Shown: one piece after another, positions 44,952 through 53,735 of the stretch | How the letters are laid out: each line of letters opens with the position of its first letter | How positions within the stretch are numbered: the stretch's first letter is position 1 | Assembly (NCBI RefSeq): GCF_003014675.1 | Contig: NZ_PYAU01000001.1 | Location: 1,674,001-1,738,000, forward strand | Length of the DNA: 64,000 nt | Direction of reading: 5' to 3' | Source of the DNA: Labedella gwakjiensis | GTDB taxonomy: Bacteria; Actinomycetota; Actinomycetes; Actinomycetales; Microbacteriaceae | The notes under the pieces: generated by a model | Databases searched by the model: none | Seen by the model: only the letters and a program-made list of their open reading frames with translations | What the model was told of the DNA's origin: nothing | Translations under genes and position numbers: made by a program

Positions 44952-46198
44952 GGTGTGCCCTCCAGCCCGGAGCGCGCCTTGATGCGCTCGACGGTCTCCT
45001 GGATCTCTTCGAGGCTCTCCGGCCCGACGGTCTGCTCGATGCGCTGCCGGTCGTAGACGTTGAGGAGGGAGAGGGGGATGCCCGTGTCCTGGTACTCGGT
45101 GGAGAGCGAGATCGGTCCGACGTTCTGCTGGATGCCCTGGAAGATGACGACGGTGTCCTCGTCGGATCCGAGGTAGTAGCGCGTCTGCGTCCAGGCGTAG
45201 GCGCCCGCGAGCGAGAGGGCCAGGGCGAGGGCGAGGAGCACGATGCCGGCCGCCCAGCTCAGGCGCCGTCGGCGGGCGCGACGCGCGTCCTCCTCGATGA
45301 GCTCCTCGAAGTAGTCCTCGGCGTCCGACTCGAAGTGGGACGGGTTGGCCGGCGACGGCCGGACCGAGTGCAGCATCGCCGGGATGAGGCCGGTGCGCTG
45401 CTTGGGTGCGACCTCGCTGAACGAGAGCGGCTTCGACGCGGAGCCGACGATGACGGGCTTGCGCTCCGGGAGCGTCTCGCCGATGTCGAGGATCACGGCG
45501 GTGACGTTGTCGGGGGCGCCGTGGTCGAGCGTGATCTTGACGAGCCTGTCGCCCGTGGCCTTCGCCGACGCGCGCTCGGCGAGGATCTTCTCGATGTCCT
45601 CGTCGTCGACGAAGTCGGAGAGGCCGTCGGAGCAGAGGAGCCAGCGGTCTCCGGGCTTCGTCGTCATCGCGAAGGTGTCGACCTCCGGGGCCGAGTCGAC
45701 GTCGCCGAGCACGCGCATGAGGACGGAGCGCCGAGGGTGCACCCTGGCCTCGTCCGGGGTGATGCGTCCGGAGTCGACGAGGCGCTGCACGAACGTGTGG
45801 TCCGTCGTGATCTGGCTGAGCTCGCCGTCGCGGTAGAGGTAGATGCGGGAGTCGCCGATGTGCGCGATGACGACCTGGTCGCCCACGAGGGAGATCGCGT
45901 CGACCGTTGTGCCCATGCCCGTGAGCTCCGGGTGCTCGAACACCGTCTCGGCCAGTTCGCCGTTCGCCGCGGCGATCGCGCTGCGCAGGGCCTCCTGCGC
46001 GTCCTCGATCGTCGTGTACTCGGTGTCGGCCTTCAGGATGCGCTGCAGGGCGATGGCGCTCGCGACGTCGCCGCCCGCGTGCCCGCCCATTCCGTCCGCC
46101 ACGACGAAGAGCCGGTTCCCGATGTAGCCGGAATCCTGATTGTTCGAGCGGACCTTCCCCACATGGGACACCGCGGCACTGTCGGCCGTGTACTCCAT
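44948..46198 (-). CDS. pstP: PP2C-family protein phosphatase PstP
   Basis: A 416-residue membrane phosphatase that reverses PknA/PknB phosphorylation. The PP2C domain starts at HVGKVRSNNQDSG, with the metal residues in VVADGMGGHAGGD, IGDSRIYLY and CSDGLSDFV, and GAPDNVTAVILDI near its end. A membrane helix (WAAGIVLLALALALSLAGAYAW) leads to a small outside domain. ATG 46196-46198 is five bases after the fhaB stop; a longer frame from 46345 lacks support. Confidence 0.95.
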   Translation of the reverse strand: MEYTADSAAVSHVGKVRSNNQDSGYIGNRLFVVADGMGGHAGGDVASAIALQRILKADTEYTTIEDAQEALRSAIAAANGELAETVFEHPELTGMGTTVDAISLVGDQVVIAHIGDSRIYLYRDGELSQITTDHTFVQRLVDSGRITPDEARVHPRRSVLMRVLGDVDSAPEVDTFAMTTKPGDRWLLCSDGLSDFVDDEDIEKILAERASAKATGDRLVKITLDHGAPDNVTAVILDIGETLPERKPVIVGSASKPLSFSEVAPKQRTGLIPAMLHSVRPSPANPSHFESDAEDYFEELIEEDARRARRRRLSWAAGIVLLALALALSLAGAYAWTQTRYYLGSDEDTVVIFQGIQQNVGPISLSTEYQDTGIPLSLLNVYDRQRIEQTVGPESLEEIQETVERIKARSGLEGTP

Positions 46199-46203
46199 GG
46201 GGA

Positions 46204-46761
46204 TCAGCCTCGCAGCTCGAAGACCGTCTGGCCGACCTTGATCGGGGTGTTCAGGGGGACCTGGGTGGGGGAGCCGATGCGCTTGCCGTCGAGGAACGTG
46301 CCGTTCGTGGAGCCGAGATCCTGGATCATCCACTCCTCGTTCCACTGCAGGAGGCGAGCGTGATGGGTGGACGTGTAGTCGTCGCGGAACACGAGGCTCG
46401 AGTCGGCCGAGCGGCCGATCGTGAGCGGCCCGGTGCCGAGGGGGATCTCCTGGCCCTCACGCGGACCCTGGACGATGACGAGTCTGCGGGCGTTGGCCGC
46501 GGTGGCGAACCCTGTGCGGGAACGGTTCACCGCTGCAGTCGGCGCCGTGGGGGAGGAGGGGGCCTGAGCCGGTCGTGCCGTCGCCGGCCGAGCGGGTGCA
46601 GGCGCCGGCGCCGGGGCGCTCGCCGCGCCGTTCGCCGCCGCGGGTTTCCGGTTGCCGCGGCCGAAGAGGTCGGCGCGGAGCGCGTACACGACACCGAGGA
46701 CGAACAGCCACAGGAGGATGAGGAAACCGAACCGGAGGACGAGGAGGGTGAGTTCACTCAC
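46204..46761 (-). CDS. fhaB: FHA-domain membrane protein FhaB
   Basis: A 185-residue protein. An N-terminal membrane segment (LTLLVLRFGFLILLWLFVLGVVYAL) is followed by an Ala/Pro-rich linker and a C-terminal FHA domain with GRSADSSLVF, STHHARL and DLGSTNGTFLDG, which binds phosphothreonine. In mycobacteria FhaB (FipA) links kinase signals to division proteins. The GTG start overlaps the fhaA stop as GTGA. Confidence 0.93.
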   Translation of the reverse strand: MSELTLLVLRFGFLILLWLFVLGVVYALRADLFGRGNRKPAAANGAASAPAPAPAPARPATARPAQAPSSPTAPTAAVNRSRTGFATAANARRLVIVQGPREGQEIPLGTGPLTIGRSADSSLVFRDDYTSTHHARLLQWNEEWMIQDLGSTNGTFLDGKRIGSPTQVPLNTPIKVGQTVFELRG

Positions 46762-47510
46762 GCGTTGGGCCCCCAGAAACCGTCGGACCGTGAGGGGTCG
46801 TGGCGGGAGGTCACGTCGTCCATGCGTCGCTGCGGGGCCGTCGGCTCGGCTTGGGCGAGCACGCGGAAGATGATGGGAGTGCGGCCGATCTGGATCGCCG
46901 AGTCCGGCGGAAGGGCCACCTGCGTGAAGCGCTCGCCGCCCATCGTCGAGCCGTTGGTCGAGCCGAGGTCGCGTGCCTGGGCGCGCTGTCCGTCCCACAG
47001 GATCTCCACATGACGACGGCTCGTGCCGGTGTCCTCCACCGTGATGTCGGCGTCGCGGCCGCGTCCGATCACGGTGCGGGCCTGCGTGATGGGATACCTC
47101 TTACCGCCGACGTCGAGCACGGGCGTCCACGCTACCCGGCTCTTCGTGTTCTGGGAATCCACGCGCAGCATGCCGTCGCTCATGGAGGGCTCCGCTTCGA
47201 GCAGGATGCTGATGCCGCCGGCGAACTGATAGCCCTGTGATGACGCGTGCTTCTGCACCAACGCGGTGAGTTCGTCGATGAGCGCCGGACCGATGGCGGT
47301 CATCCGACGGTGGTCCGTGACCGACATGACGACGCGGAACGAGTTGGGAGCGAGGATGCGCTCGCGGCTCACGACGGCCGCCTTCGTGTCGATCTCGCGC
47401 TTCAGAGCGCTCGTGATCTCCACCGGTTGCAGCCCCGAACGGAAGGCCTTGGCGAACGCGCCGTTGACGGCGCGGTCCAAGCCCTTCTCGAAGTTGTCCA
47501 GAATGCCCAC
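46758..47510 (-). CDS. fhaA: FHA-domain protein FhaA with DUF3662 N-terminus
   Basis: A 250-residue protein. The N-terminal domain (MGILDNFEKGLDRAVNGAFAK, GLQPVEITSALKREID) is the DUF3662 type; the C-terminal FHA domain has GRGRDADITVED, SRRHVEI and DLGSTNGSTMGG. FhaA binds kinase-phosphorylated partners such as the pseudokinase domain of MviN in mycobacteria. Length is about half of mycobacterial FhaA, with only a short linker. The start is GTG 47508-47510. It is first in the seven-gene leftward cluster. Confidence 0.93.
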   Translation of the reverse strand: MGILDNFEKGLDRAVNGAFAKAFRSGLQPVEITSALKREIDTKAAVVSRERILAPNSFRVVMSVTDHRRMTAIGPALIDELTALVQKHASSQGYQFAGGISILLEAEPSMSDGMLRVDSQNTKSRVAWTPVLDVGGKRYPITQARTVIGRGRDADITVEDTGTSRRHVEILWDGQRAQARDLGSTNGSTMGGERFTQVALPPDSAIQIGRTPIIFRVLAQAEPTAPQRRMDDVTSRHDPSRSDGFWGPNA

Positions 47511-47623
47511 GATGCTCCCGAAGTGGTGTGGTGGCTACCCACATGTTAGTGGGAGGGCCTGGAAACCCCCGTGAAGGTCCCCCCGGTTGCGGACAGGGGC
47601 TGCCCACCGCATCCCTCTGTCTA

Positions 47624-47673
47624 GCGTTTGCGCCGATACGCGGCGGTCGGGCGCCGCGTATCGGCGCAAACGC
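47624..47673. repeat. 50-bp perfect hairpin, family 2, copy 2
   Basis: The 21-bp arms 47624-47644 and 47653-47673 are exact reverse complements around the loop GGTCGGGC. Compared with the copy at 16826, the only arm change is T to A, matched by A to T in the other arm, while the loop differs fully. It lies in the 255-base gap between the fhaA start and the tRNA gene, outside any operon interior. Confidence 0.88.
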
Positions 47674-47725
47674 TCCACGGAGGGGACGAGAGGCGCTCGA
47701 ATGGCCCCGGCTCCCCGCCCCGTGC

Positions 47726-47731
47726 TAATCT
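47726..47731 (+). promoter_or_regulatory. Candidate extended -10 element of the tRNA gene
   Basis: TAATCT with an upstream TGC makes an extended -10 form, 35 bases before the tRNA. No good -35 element is visible. Confidence 0.35.
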
Positions 47732-47765
47732 CACTGCGGTGATGCGCCTCGCGCGTCACGTACTC

Positions 47766-47849
47766 GCGCGAGTGGCGGAATTGGCAGACGCGCTGGCTTC
47801 AGGTGCCAGTGCCCGCAAGGGCGTGGGGGTTCAAGTCCCCCCTCGCGCA
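47766..47849 (+). tRNA. tRNA-Leu(CAG)
   Basis: The acceptor stem GCGCGAG (47766-47772) pairs with CTCGCGC (47842-47848), and the discriminator base is A (47849). The anticodon stem CTGGC/GCCAG encloses TTCAGGT, giving anticodon CAG at 47800-47802. A long variable arm (GTGCCCGCAAGGGCGT) marks a class II tRNA, and GGTTCAAGTCC is the T arm. CCA is not coded. A Leu tRNA beside fhaA is a common actinobacterial arrangement. Confidence 0.97.
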
Positions 47850-47932
47850 CACGAGTAGGACGAACACAGAGTTCATCTGAATACGGAGATACGAACAAGG
47901 CACCGATCGTATCGATCGGTGCCTTCGTCGTT

Positions 47933-48586
47933 TCAGTCCGCGAGGGTGCGGCTGAGGGTGAGCCAGTTCTCGCGGGCGAGGGCCGCGGCGCCGTCGGCGT
48001 CGGCCGCGCGGGTGCGCTCGATGATCGCGCGGTGCTGGTGCACGGACTCGCGGGCGGCGAGGGACGCGAAGCGCACGCGCTCGACCCGGCGGATGAGGGG
48101 CGTGGTCTGTTCGAGGACCTCGGCGAGCATCGTGTTGCCGCTGCGTGCGACGAAGACGGCGTGGAACGCGTCGTCTGCGGCGAGGGCTGCGTCGGCGTCG
48201 TCCGCGTCGAGGGCGGCGGCGAAGCGGTCGTTCGCCTCCTCCATCGCGTCGATCTCGGTGTCCGACACGAGAGGGACCGCGAGCCGCGCCGCGAGCTCGT
48301 GCATGGCCGCGGCGACCTGCTGGGCGTGCAACGTCGCGGGGGCGTCGAGGGGCGCGACGGTGGTGGCGCGGCCGGGCTGCGCGATCACGAGACCCGCACG
48401 CGCCAGCCGCAGGAGCGCCTCGCGGATGGGCGTGCGGCTGACCCCCAGCCACGACTCCAACTCGCCATCGCGCAGGCGCTCACCGGGGGCGAGGGTGCCG
48501 TCGACGATCGCCTCGCGGATCGAGAGGTACACGTCGTCGCGCAGGAGCGAACGGGAATGGACACCGCTGGCGGAGGGGATCGGCAT
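47933..48586 (-). CDS. GntR-family regulator, FCD subgroup
   Basis: A 217-residue FadR-type regulator. The N-terminal winged helix has [30 protein letters not shown]; the C-terminal all-helical FCD domain has [14 protein letters not shown] and HQHRAIIE with likely metal-binding Asp/His. It is divergent from acdS, with a 14-bp palindrome between them, so it probably controls acdS and itself. The effector may be an amino acid or 2-oxobutyrate-related acid (inference). Confidence 0.9.
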   Translation of the reverse strand: MPIPSASGVHSRSLLRDDVYLSIREAIVDGTLAPGERLRDGELESWLGVSRTPIREALLRLARAGLVIAQPGRATTVAPLDAPATLHAQQVAAAMHELAARLAVPLVSDTEIDAMEEANDRFAAALDADDADAALAADDAFHAVFVARSGNTMLAEVLEQTTPLIRRVERVRFASLAARESVHQHRAIIERTRAADADGAAALARENWLTLSRTLAD

Positions 48587-48608
48587 GCACCGACTCTAGC
48601 GCCGGATG

Positions 48609-48622
48609 TGCAATATATTGCA
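48609..48622. promoter_or_regulatory. Palindromic operator between GntR and acdS
   Basis: TGCAATATATTGCA is a perfect 14-bp palindrome in the 74-base divergent gap. AT-rich dyads like this are usual targets of FCD-type GntR proteins. It overlaps possible -10 sequences (TATATT, CATACT) of acdS. Confidence 0.7.
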
Positions 48623-48660
48623 TACTGAAAACTCGCCCTCCTCTCGACGTGAAGGACCCC

Positions 48661-49671
48661 ATGCCGCTCTCCGACTTCCCCCGGTACCCGCTCACCTTCG
48701 GACCGAGCCCCGTGCACCACCTCCCGCGGCTCAGCCAGCACCTCGGCGGCGCACAGGTGTGGGCGAAGCGCGAGGACGTGAACTCCGGCCTCGCCTTCGG
48801 CGGCAACAAGACCCGCAAGCTCGAGTACCTCGTGCCGGAGGCGCTCGCCGAGGGGGCCGACACGCTCGTCTCGATCGGCGGCTATCAGTCGAACCACACG
48901 CGCCAGGTCGCGGCCGTCGCGGCGAAGCTCGGCCTCAAGGCGCGACTGGTGCAGGAGAACTGGGTGGAGTGGCCCGACCCGCTCACGGACCGCGTGGGCA
49001 ACATCCAGCTCTCGCGCATCATGGGGGCGAAGGTCACGCTCGACTCGGCCGGCTTCGACATCGGCATCCGGTCGAGCTGGCAGCAGGCGATCGACGAGGT
49101 GATCGCGGACGGCGGCAAGCCCTACGCGATCCCCGCCGGTGCGTCCGATCACCGCCTCGGCGGACTCGGCTTCGCCAACTGGGCGATGGAGGTGGAGCAG
49201 CAGGAGCGCGAACTCGGTGTCTTCTTCGACACGATCGTGGTCTGCACCGTGACGGGTTCGACGCACGCGGGCATGATCGCGGGCTTCGCGGGGCAGGACC
49301 GCCCCCGCCGCGTGATCGGCATCGACGCGTCCGCGACGCTCGAGAAGACCCGTGCCCAGGTGGAGCGCATCGCCCGCAACACGGCGGAACTCATCGGCCT
49401 CGGTCGCGAGCTGCGCGACGACGAGATCACCGTGCTCGAGGGCTGGGCCGGCGACCTCTACGGGATCCCGGTGCAGTCGACGCTCGACGCGATCCGTCTC
49501 GGCGGTGAGCTCGAGGCGATGATCACGGACCCGGTGTACGAGGGCAAGTCGCTCGCCGGGCTCATCGACCTCGTGCAATCGCGCGACATCCCCGCGACGA
49601 GCACGGTGCTCTACGCCCACCTCGGCGGTCAGCTCGCTCTCAACGCGTACAGCGGCCTCTTCCGCTCCTGA
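48661..49671 (+). CDS. acdS: 1-aminocyclopropane-1-carboxylate deaminase
   Basis: A 336-residue PLP enzyme of the tryptophan-synthase-beta fold. From [10 protein letters not shown] through [17 protein letters not shown] and SRIMGA to [11 protein letters not shown] it follows known AcdS closely. PLP Lys is K50. The residues that separate true ACC deaminase from D-cysteine desulfhydrase, Glu295 and Leu322 in Pseudomonas numbering, are both kept (E294 in PVYEGKS and L321 in YAHLGG). The enzyme turns the plant ethylene precursor ACC into 2-oxobutyrate and ammonia. ATG 48661 follows GAAGGA; an in-frame GTG at 48649 is an alternative. It is divergent from a GntR regulator. Confidence 0.93.
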   Translation: MPLSDFPRYPLTFGPSPVHHLPRLSQHLGGAQVWAKREDVNSGLAFGGNKTRKLEYLVPEALAEGADTLVSIGGYQSNHTRQVAAVAAKLGLKARLVQENWVEWPDPLTDRVGNIQLSRIMGAKVTLDSAGFDIGIRSSWQQAIDEVIADGGKPYAIPAGASDHRLGGLGFANWAMEVEQQERELGVFFDTIVVCTVTGSTHAGMIAGFAGQDRPRRVIGIDASATLEKTRAQVERIARNTAELIGLGRELRDDEITVLEGWAGDLYGIPVQSTLDAIRLGGELEAMITDPVYEGKSLAGLIDLVQSRDIPATSTVLYAHLGGQLALNAYSGLFRS

Positions 49672-49770
49672 GGCCTCGCGCGTTCGTTCCTTCTCCTGCC
49701 CCTCGCTCCGCGGACGTGCGGATGGTCGTCCCGAGTGGTGTGATGCGGTACCCGACGGACCTCACGAGGT

Positions 49771-50097
49771 TCAGGGAACGCCGATGAGGCGCAGGAGCGC
49801 GGCGGTCGCGGCCGCGGCGACGACGACCACGACGAAGGGCGCGCGGCGCCACGCGAGGACCCCGCCCACGGCGACGCCGATCGGGCGCGCCCAGCCGACG
49901 AACTCCTGAGCCTCCACGAGGGCCGCCGTCGCGATGAGCGCGCAGAAGAGGACGGTCACGCCGGTGTCGAGGACCTCCTGGACGCGTTCCGATGGCGAGA
50001 TCCTCGCGCTGAGGACGACCCCGGCGAGCCGTAGGGCGAGGGTCCCGACGGCGAGGATGCCGGCCGCCGCGAGAAGGGCGAGCGTCGCTGCGCTCAT
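49771..50097 (-). CDS. azlD: Branched-chain amino acid exporter small subunit AzlD
   Basis: A 108-residue membrane protein with about four hydrophobic segments, of the AzlD family. AzlD pairs with AzlC to export branched-chain amino acids. ATG 50095-50097 overlaps the azlC stop as ATGA. In longer frames the upstream part is shadow. Confidence 0.9.
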   Translation of the reverse strand: MSAATLALLAAAGILAVGTLALRLAGVVLSARISPSERVQEVLDTGVTVLFCALIATAALVEAQEFVGWARPIGVAVGGVLAWRRAPFVVVVVAAAATAALLRLIGVP

Positions 50098-50822
50098 GAC
50101 GGCTCCTCCGTCCCCCGCCGAGCTGCGCCGGCGTCGACGGGCGGCGCCGTCACCGGGCGTCGGGGGAGGGAGACGAGGACGCCGAGGAGCGCGAGGAGCA
50201 CGGGGAGTCCCGCCGGAAGGAACGGGGCCGTCGCCAGGGCGATCGCGACACCCACGGCGGCGGCCCTCCGCGCGCGTTGTGAGCGGAGGCTCGGGAGCAC
50301 GAGCGCGAGCAGGATGGCCGGGAAGGCGGCGTCGAGACCGAGCGCCTCCGTATCCGGGATGAGAGTGCCGACGAGCGCACCGATCACCACCCCGACGTTC
50401 CAGCAGACGAAGAGTGCGACGCCGCAGAACCAGAAGGCGGCGCGGCGTCGATCTCCGCGCGGCTCGATCAGTGCGAAGGCGACGCTCTCGTCGGTGAGCA
50501 GGTGACTGCCGAGCAGGGTCCGCCAGCGGCCCCGTCCCACCGCATCGCCGACGGCCACACCGAGGGGGAGGAGCCGTGCATTCACGAGGAGTCCGGCGGC
50601 GACGGCGGCGATGAGCGAACCGCCCGAGGCGATCACGCCGACGAGCAGGAACTGCGAGGCGCCGGCGAACACCACGATCGAGAGGAGGACGGGGAGCCAG
50701 AGGGGCAGGTCGGCGCCCACGGCGATGGCGCCGAAGGCGAGACCGACGAGCCCGTCGGCGAGGCAGACGACGAGGATCGACCGTACGGTAGAACGGTCGA
50801 TCGTTCTCCAAGGCGAACGCAT
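50094..50822 (-). CDS. azlC: Branched-chain amino acid exporter large subunit AzlC
   Basis: A 242-residue membrane protein. AzlC features are LADGLVGLAFGAIAVGADLPLW, FAGASQFLLVGVIASGGS, NARLLPLGVAVG and LLTDESVAFAL. Export of leucine-type amino acids or analogues is the known family role. The start ATG is 50820-50822. It is divergent from the XRE-cupin regulator, which probably controls it. Confidence 0.92.
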   Translation of the reverse strand: MRSPWRTIDRSTVRSILVVCLADGLVGLAFGAIAVGADLPLWLPVLLSIVVFAGASQFLLVGVIASGGSLIAAVAAGLLVNARLLPLGVAVGDAVGRGRWRTLLGSHLLTDESVAFALIEPRGDRRRAAFWFCGVALFVCWNVGVVIGALVGTLIPDTEALGLDAAFPAILLALVLPSLRSQRARRAAAVGVAIALATAPFLPAGLPVLLALLGVLVSLPRRPVTAPPVDAGAARRGTEEPS

Positions 50823-50848
50823 GAACTCATCGTGCCGCGCGATAGAGT

Positions 50849-50864
50849 GTTCGTCAAGTCGAAC
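50849..50864. promoter_or_regulatory. Inverted repeat between azlC and the XRE regulator
   Basis: GTTCG (50849-50853) and CGAAC (50860-50864) flank TCAAGT, and another CCGAAC follows near 50880. It lies in the 85-base divergent gap and may be the regulator's operator. Confidence 0.45.
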
Positions 50865-50907
50865 GATATTCCACTTCACCGAACACAAGGACGAGGACGA
50901 GGACGAG

Positions 50908-51471
50908 ATGAGCGAACCCTCCGGAGCGCCCCTCGAGGCGATCGCCGCGGCCCTGCAGCGTGAGCGCCGACGGATCGGACTCTCGCTCGCCGAGGTCGCC
51001 CGTCGTGCGGGCATCGCGAAGTCGACGCTCTCCGGGCTCGAGGCGGGAACGGGGAATCCGAGCATCGAGACGCTCTGGGCGCTCAGCTCAGCACTCGACG
51101 TGCCGTTCTCGCTCCTCGTCGATCCGCCGCGCCCCGTGGTGCACGTGATCCGCGCCGGAGAGGGGCCGGCCCTGGCCTCAGAGAGCGCGGACTACATCGC
51201 GACCCTGCTCTCCGCATCCCCGGCGAAGACACGGCGCGACATCTACCTCATCACCGCCCAGCCCGGTGAACCCCGCCGCTCCGAGCCGCATCTCCCGGGC
51301 ACGGTGGAGCACGTGGTGATGAGCACGGGCCGCGCGCTCGTCGGTCCCGTCGGCGAGGCCGTGGAGGTCGCACCCGGCGACTACATCGCCTACCCGGGCG
51401 ACGTCGCCCACGTCTTCGAGGCGCTCGAGACCGGGACGGCTGCGGTGCTCGTCTCCGAACACCGCAGCTGA
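50908..51471 (+). CDS. XRE-family regulator with cupin domain
   Basis: A 187-residue regulator. The N-terminal helix-turn-helix is IGLSLAEVARRAGIAKSTLSGLEAGTGNPSIETLWALSSAL; the C-terminal cupin-like sensor has HVVMSTGRALVGPVGEAVEVAPGDYIAYPGDVAHVFEA. Such regulators next to azlCD control amino-acid export. ATG 50908 follows a GA-rich repeat (ACGAGGACGAGGACGAG), which gives several overlapping weak ribosome sites. Confidence 0.9.
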   Translation: MSEPSGAPLEAIAAALQRERRRIGLSLAEVARRAGIAKSTLSGLEAGTGNPSIETLWALSSALDVPFSLLVDPPRPVVHVIRAGEGPALASESADYIATLLSASPAKTRRDIYLITAQPGEPRRSEPHLPGTVEHVVMSTGRALVGPVGEAVEVAPGDYIAYPGDVAHVFEALETGTAAVLVSEHRS

Positions 51472-51478
51472 CCGCGGG

Positions 51479-53491
51479 TCATCTCTGGCGTCGTCTCCGT
51501 GCGGCGATGACGACGGCGAGAGCGCCGAGGAGCACGGTCGCGCCGCCGAAGGCGAGAAGCGCCACGACGTTCTCCGCTCCCGTGACCGCGAGGCCGTCGC
51601 CGGGATCGGTTCCCTGCCCGGGGCCTGGCGCGGGTGCGGGGTCACCGTCACCGGGATCCGGGCTCGGGCCCGGGCCGGGGTCGACGGCCGCCGCCTCGAG
51701 GAGGAAGTCCTCCTCGACCAGGCTCTCCCCGAGAGGGGTGATGGTCACGGCCCGGCTGAGCTCCGAGACCGCCTCGAAGCCCTCGGGCAGCGTGAGGGTG
51801 ATGACGTAGTCCGCGGGTGCGAGGTCACCGAGGCCGTAGGCGCCGTCGGCGTCCGTCGTCAGGTCGACGGGGTCCCCGGGGCCGGTGATCGTGATGTCCG
51901 CGCCGGCGACGGGAGCGCCGTCCGTGTCGACGACGATGCCGGCGACCGTCCCCGTGCGCGCGAAGGCGAAGTCGACGGCGCCGATGTCGGACCCGGCAAC
52001 GGTCTCCGTGCGCGTCGCCGCACCGATGACCACGGTCCCGTCGGGCGCCGTTGCCGTGATCTCGTAGTCGCCGTCGGGGAGGCCGGCGAAGGAGTACGAG
52101 CCGTCGGCGGCCGTGACGCGCGTGACGGTCCCCCCTGGCCCCGTGACGGTGATCGAGACCCCGGCGGCCGGTTCGCCTCCCACCGTGACCGTTCCGCTCA
52201 GGGACGGCAGCGGCGCGAGGACGAAGTCCACGTCGGTGATGGGGACCTCGGAGTCCTCCGGCACGGCGAAGGGATCGGGGGTCGACTCGACCGCGTATCC
52301 CGGGACGTCCGCGATCGTGACCGTGTAGTCGTCCGGCTCCACGGTGTCGAAGAGGTAGGCGCCGGCCGCATCGGTCGTGGTGGTCGCCGTGGACCCGCCC
52401 CCTCCGGTGAGGGTGACCGTGACGCCCGCGACGGGCTCGCCGTCGCTGTCGAGGACGGACCCGCTCACGGGCACGGGAACGATGTCGCGTACGACGAAGT
52501 CCACGTCGAGGGCATCGGCTTCGGCGATGTCGGCGGTCCGGCTGGACGGACCCACGATGATCCGGCCGTCCGGTCGGGACAGGGCCACCGTGTAGCCGTC
52601 CGCTGCGGTGAAGCCCGGGAACGCGTAGGAACCGTCTGCGGTACTCGTCGTGATGCCGACGGTCGTGCCGCTCTCGTCGATGAGCGCGAGCGACGCGCCG
52701 ACGACGGGGGCGCCTCCCGGCTCCGTAACGCTGCCGCCGATGTCGCGGGCGAGCGATGCGAACCAGGTCTGGTAGACGGGGAACCCGGCGCGGCGCGCGA
52801 AGGTGAAGGTGAGGCTCGCGAGCGGCGTGTTCGGCTCGAACCAGGCGGCGGCACCCGATGTGTCGGCCGCGGCCGCGTTGCCGGTGAGGGTGGTGGACGC
52901 GGGATCCCACGTGGGCACGTCGAGCGCGTCGCCGGTGCACGAGGGCTTCCCCACGATCCCCGGCGCGCAGTAGTTGAAGGACTCGCGGTATCCGAGCTGG
53001 GCGGCGGTCGCCGGAGCACCCGTCGCCGTCACCGCTGTGACCCGCACGGCGTCCGCGTCGATGTCGCCGAGCGCGAAGGCCCATCCCGAACTCGGTGTCG
53101 GCGAGGCGAAGGTGTACGTCGTGACGGACGGTGTGGTCGCCGAGTCCGCTCGGGGTCGGAGGTTGAGGTACGGCTGGTCACGGCTCGATCCGTACTTCGC
53201 GCCGATGGAGGTGCCCTCGCCGAGCCAGGTCGAGGCGCCGCTGATGACGCCGACCTGCCCGGCGCGGGATGTGGAGGTCACGTCGGCGGTGAGTCCCGGA
53301 GCCGTGCCGAACGTGAGCTGCGTCTCGTAGTCGCCGCCGGTCCCCGTGAGAGGGGCGAACTGTGCCCACGCGGTGGTCGTCGCGGCGTTCGCGGGAGCGG
53401 ACGCTGTGAGGATCGCGACCGACGCGACGGCGAGCACGAGGGCTCCGCTCGCCAGACGCCGGACGATGGATGAGGGGCTGGTTGTCGTCAT
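51479..53491 (-). CDS. Cell-wall-anchored surface protein with four carboxypeptidase-regulatory-like repeats
   Basis: A 670-residue secreted protein. The signal peptide ends near PANAA. A beta-rich N-terminal region (about 36-260) is followed by four repeated beta-sandwich modules, beginning IGGSVTEPGGAPVVGA, VSGSVLDSDGEPVAGV, LSGTVTVGGEPAAGV and VAGIVVDTDGAPVAGA. Each module contains a GxYxF/L-type turn (DGSYAF, AGAYLF, DGSYSF, DGAYGL). A Pro/Gly/Asp spacer leads to the sorting signal LAVTG, a hydrophobic helix and the tail RRRRQR. LAxTG is the class E sortase signal, matching the sortase at 36788. The function may be adhesion or surface structure. The start ATG 53489-53491 is set by the signal peptide. 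Confidence 0.88.
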   Translation of the reverse strand: MTTTSPSSIVRRLASGALVLAVASVAILTASAPANAATTTAWAQFAPLTGTGGDYETQLTFGTAPGLTADVTSTSRAGQVGVISGASTWLGEGTSIGAKYGSSRDQPYLNLRPRADSATTPSVTTYTFASPTPSSGWAFALGDIDADAVRVTAVTATGAPATAAQLGYRESFNYCAPGIVGKPSCTGDALDVPTWDPASTTLTGNAAAADTSGAAAWFEPNTPLASLTFTFARRAGFPVYQTWFASLARDIGGSVTEPGGAPVVGASLALIDESGTTVGITTSTADGSYAFPGFTAADGYTVALSRPDGRIIVGPSSRTADIAEADALDVDFVVRDIVPVPVSGSVLDSDGEPVAGVTVTLTGGGGSTATTTTDAAGAYLFDTVEPDDYTVTIADVPGYAVESTPDPFAVPEDSEVPITDVDFVLAPLPSLSGTVTVGGEPAAGVSITVTGPGGTVTRVTAADGSYSFAGLPDGDYEITATAPDGTVVIGAATRTETVAGSDIGAVDFAFARTGTVAGIVVDTDGAPVAGADITITGPGDPVDLTTDADGAYGLGDLAPADYVITLTLPEGFEAVSELSRAVTITPLGESLVEEDFLLEAAAVDPGPGPSPDPGDGDPAPAPGPGQGTDPGDGLAVTGAENVVALLAFGGATVLLGALAVVIAARRRRQR

Positions 53492-53630
53492 GGGGCCGTC
53501 TCGATCGGGCGGGAGGCGGGTCGGAGGGCGCGCGCCCTCGACGGTCGGCGCTCGGCTGCGGTGCGCGATCGTCTCACTGTCTGCCCCTCGAACAGTCCGG
53601 GGGTGGTCGGGCGACGTTGCACCCCCCGTC

Positions 53631-53653
53631 TCCGGAATGTATTCCGGAATACA
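53631..53653. promoter_or_regulatory. Two overlapping palindromes before the surface protein gene
   Basis: TCCGGAATGTATTCCGGA (53631-53648) and TGTATTCCGGAATACA (53638-53653) are both perfect palindromes and share 11 bases. They lie about 140 bases before the surface protein start and 83 bases after the end of the GntR gene, in a 244-base gap. They look like a double operator. Confidence 0.65.
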
Positions 53654-53735
53654 GGTCGAGTGTGCCAGACGGTGGACGGCGCGCACAGCCCCCTTGCCGC
53701 TCGAGCCCTCCGTCGAGAGAATCGCCGTCAGGGGC

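Noticed and set aside
15310-47673. CRISPR array or insertion-sequence ends as the source of the palindromes
   Set aside because: The copies are single, far apart, without spacers, target-site duplications or a transposase gene.
49672-49770. Terminator between acdS and azlD
   Set aside because: No convincing inverted repeat was seen in this 99-base convergent gap.
50885-50907. GA-rich repeat before the XRE gene as a functional tandem repeat
   Set aside because: It is short (about three units) and is adequately explained as a purine-rich ribosome site.
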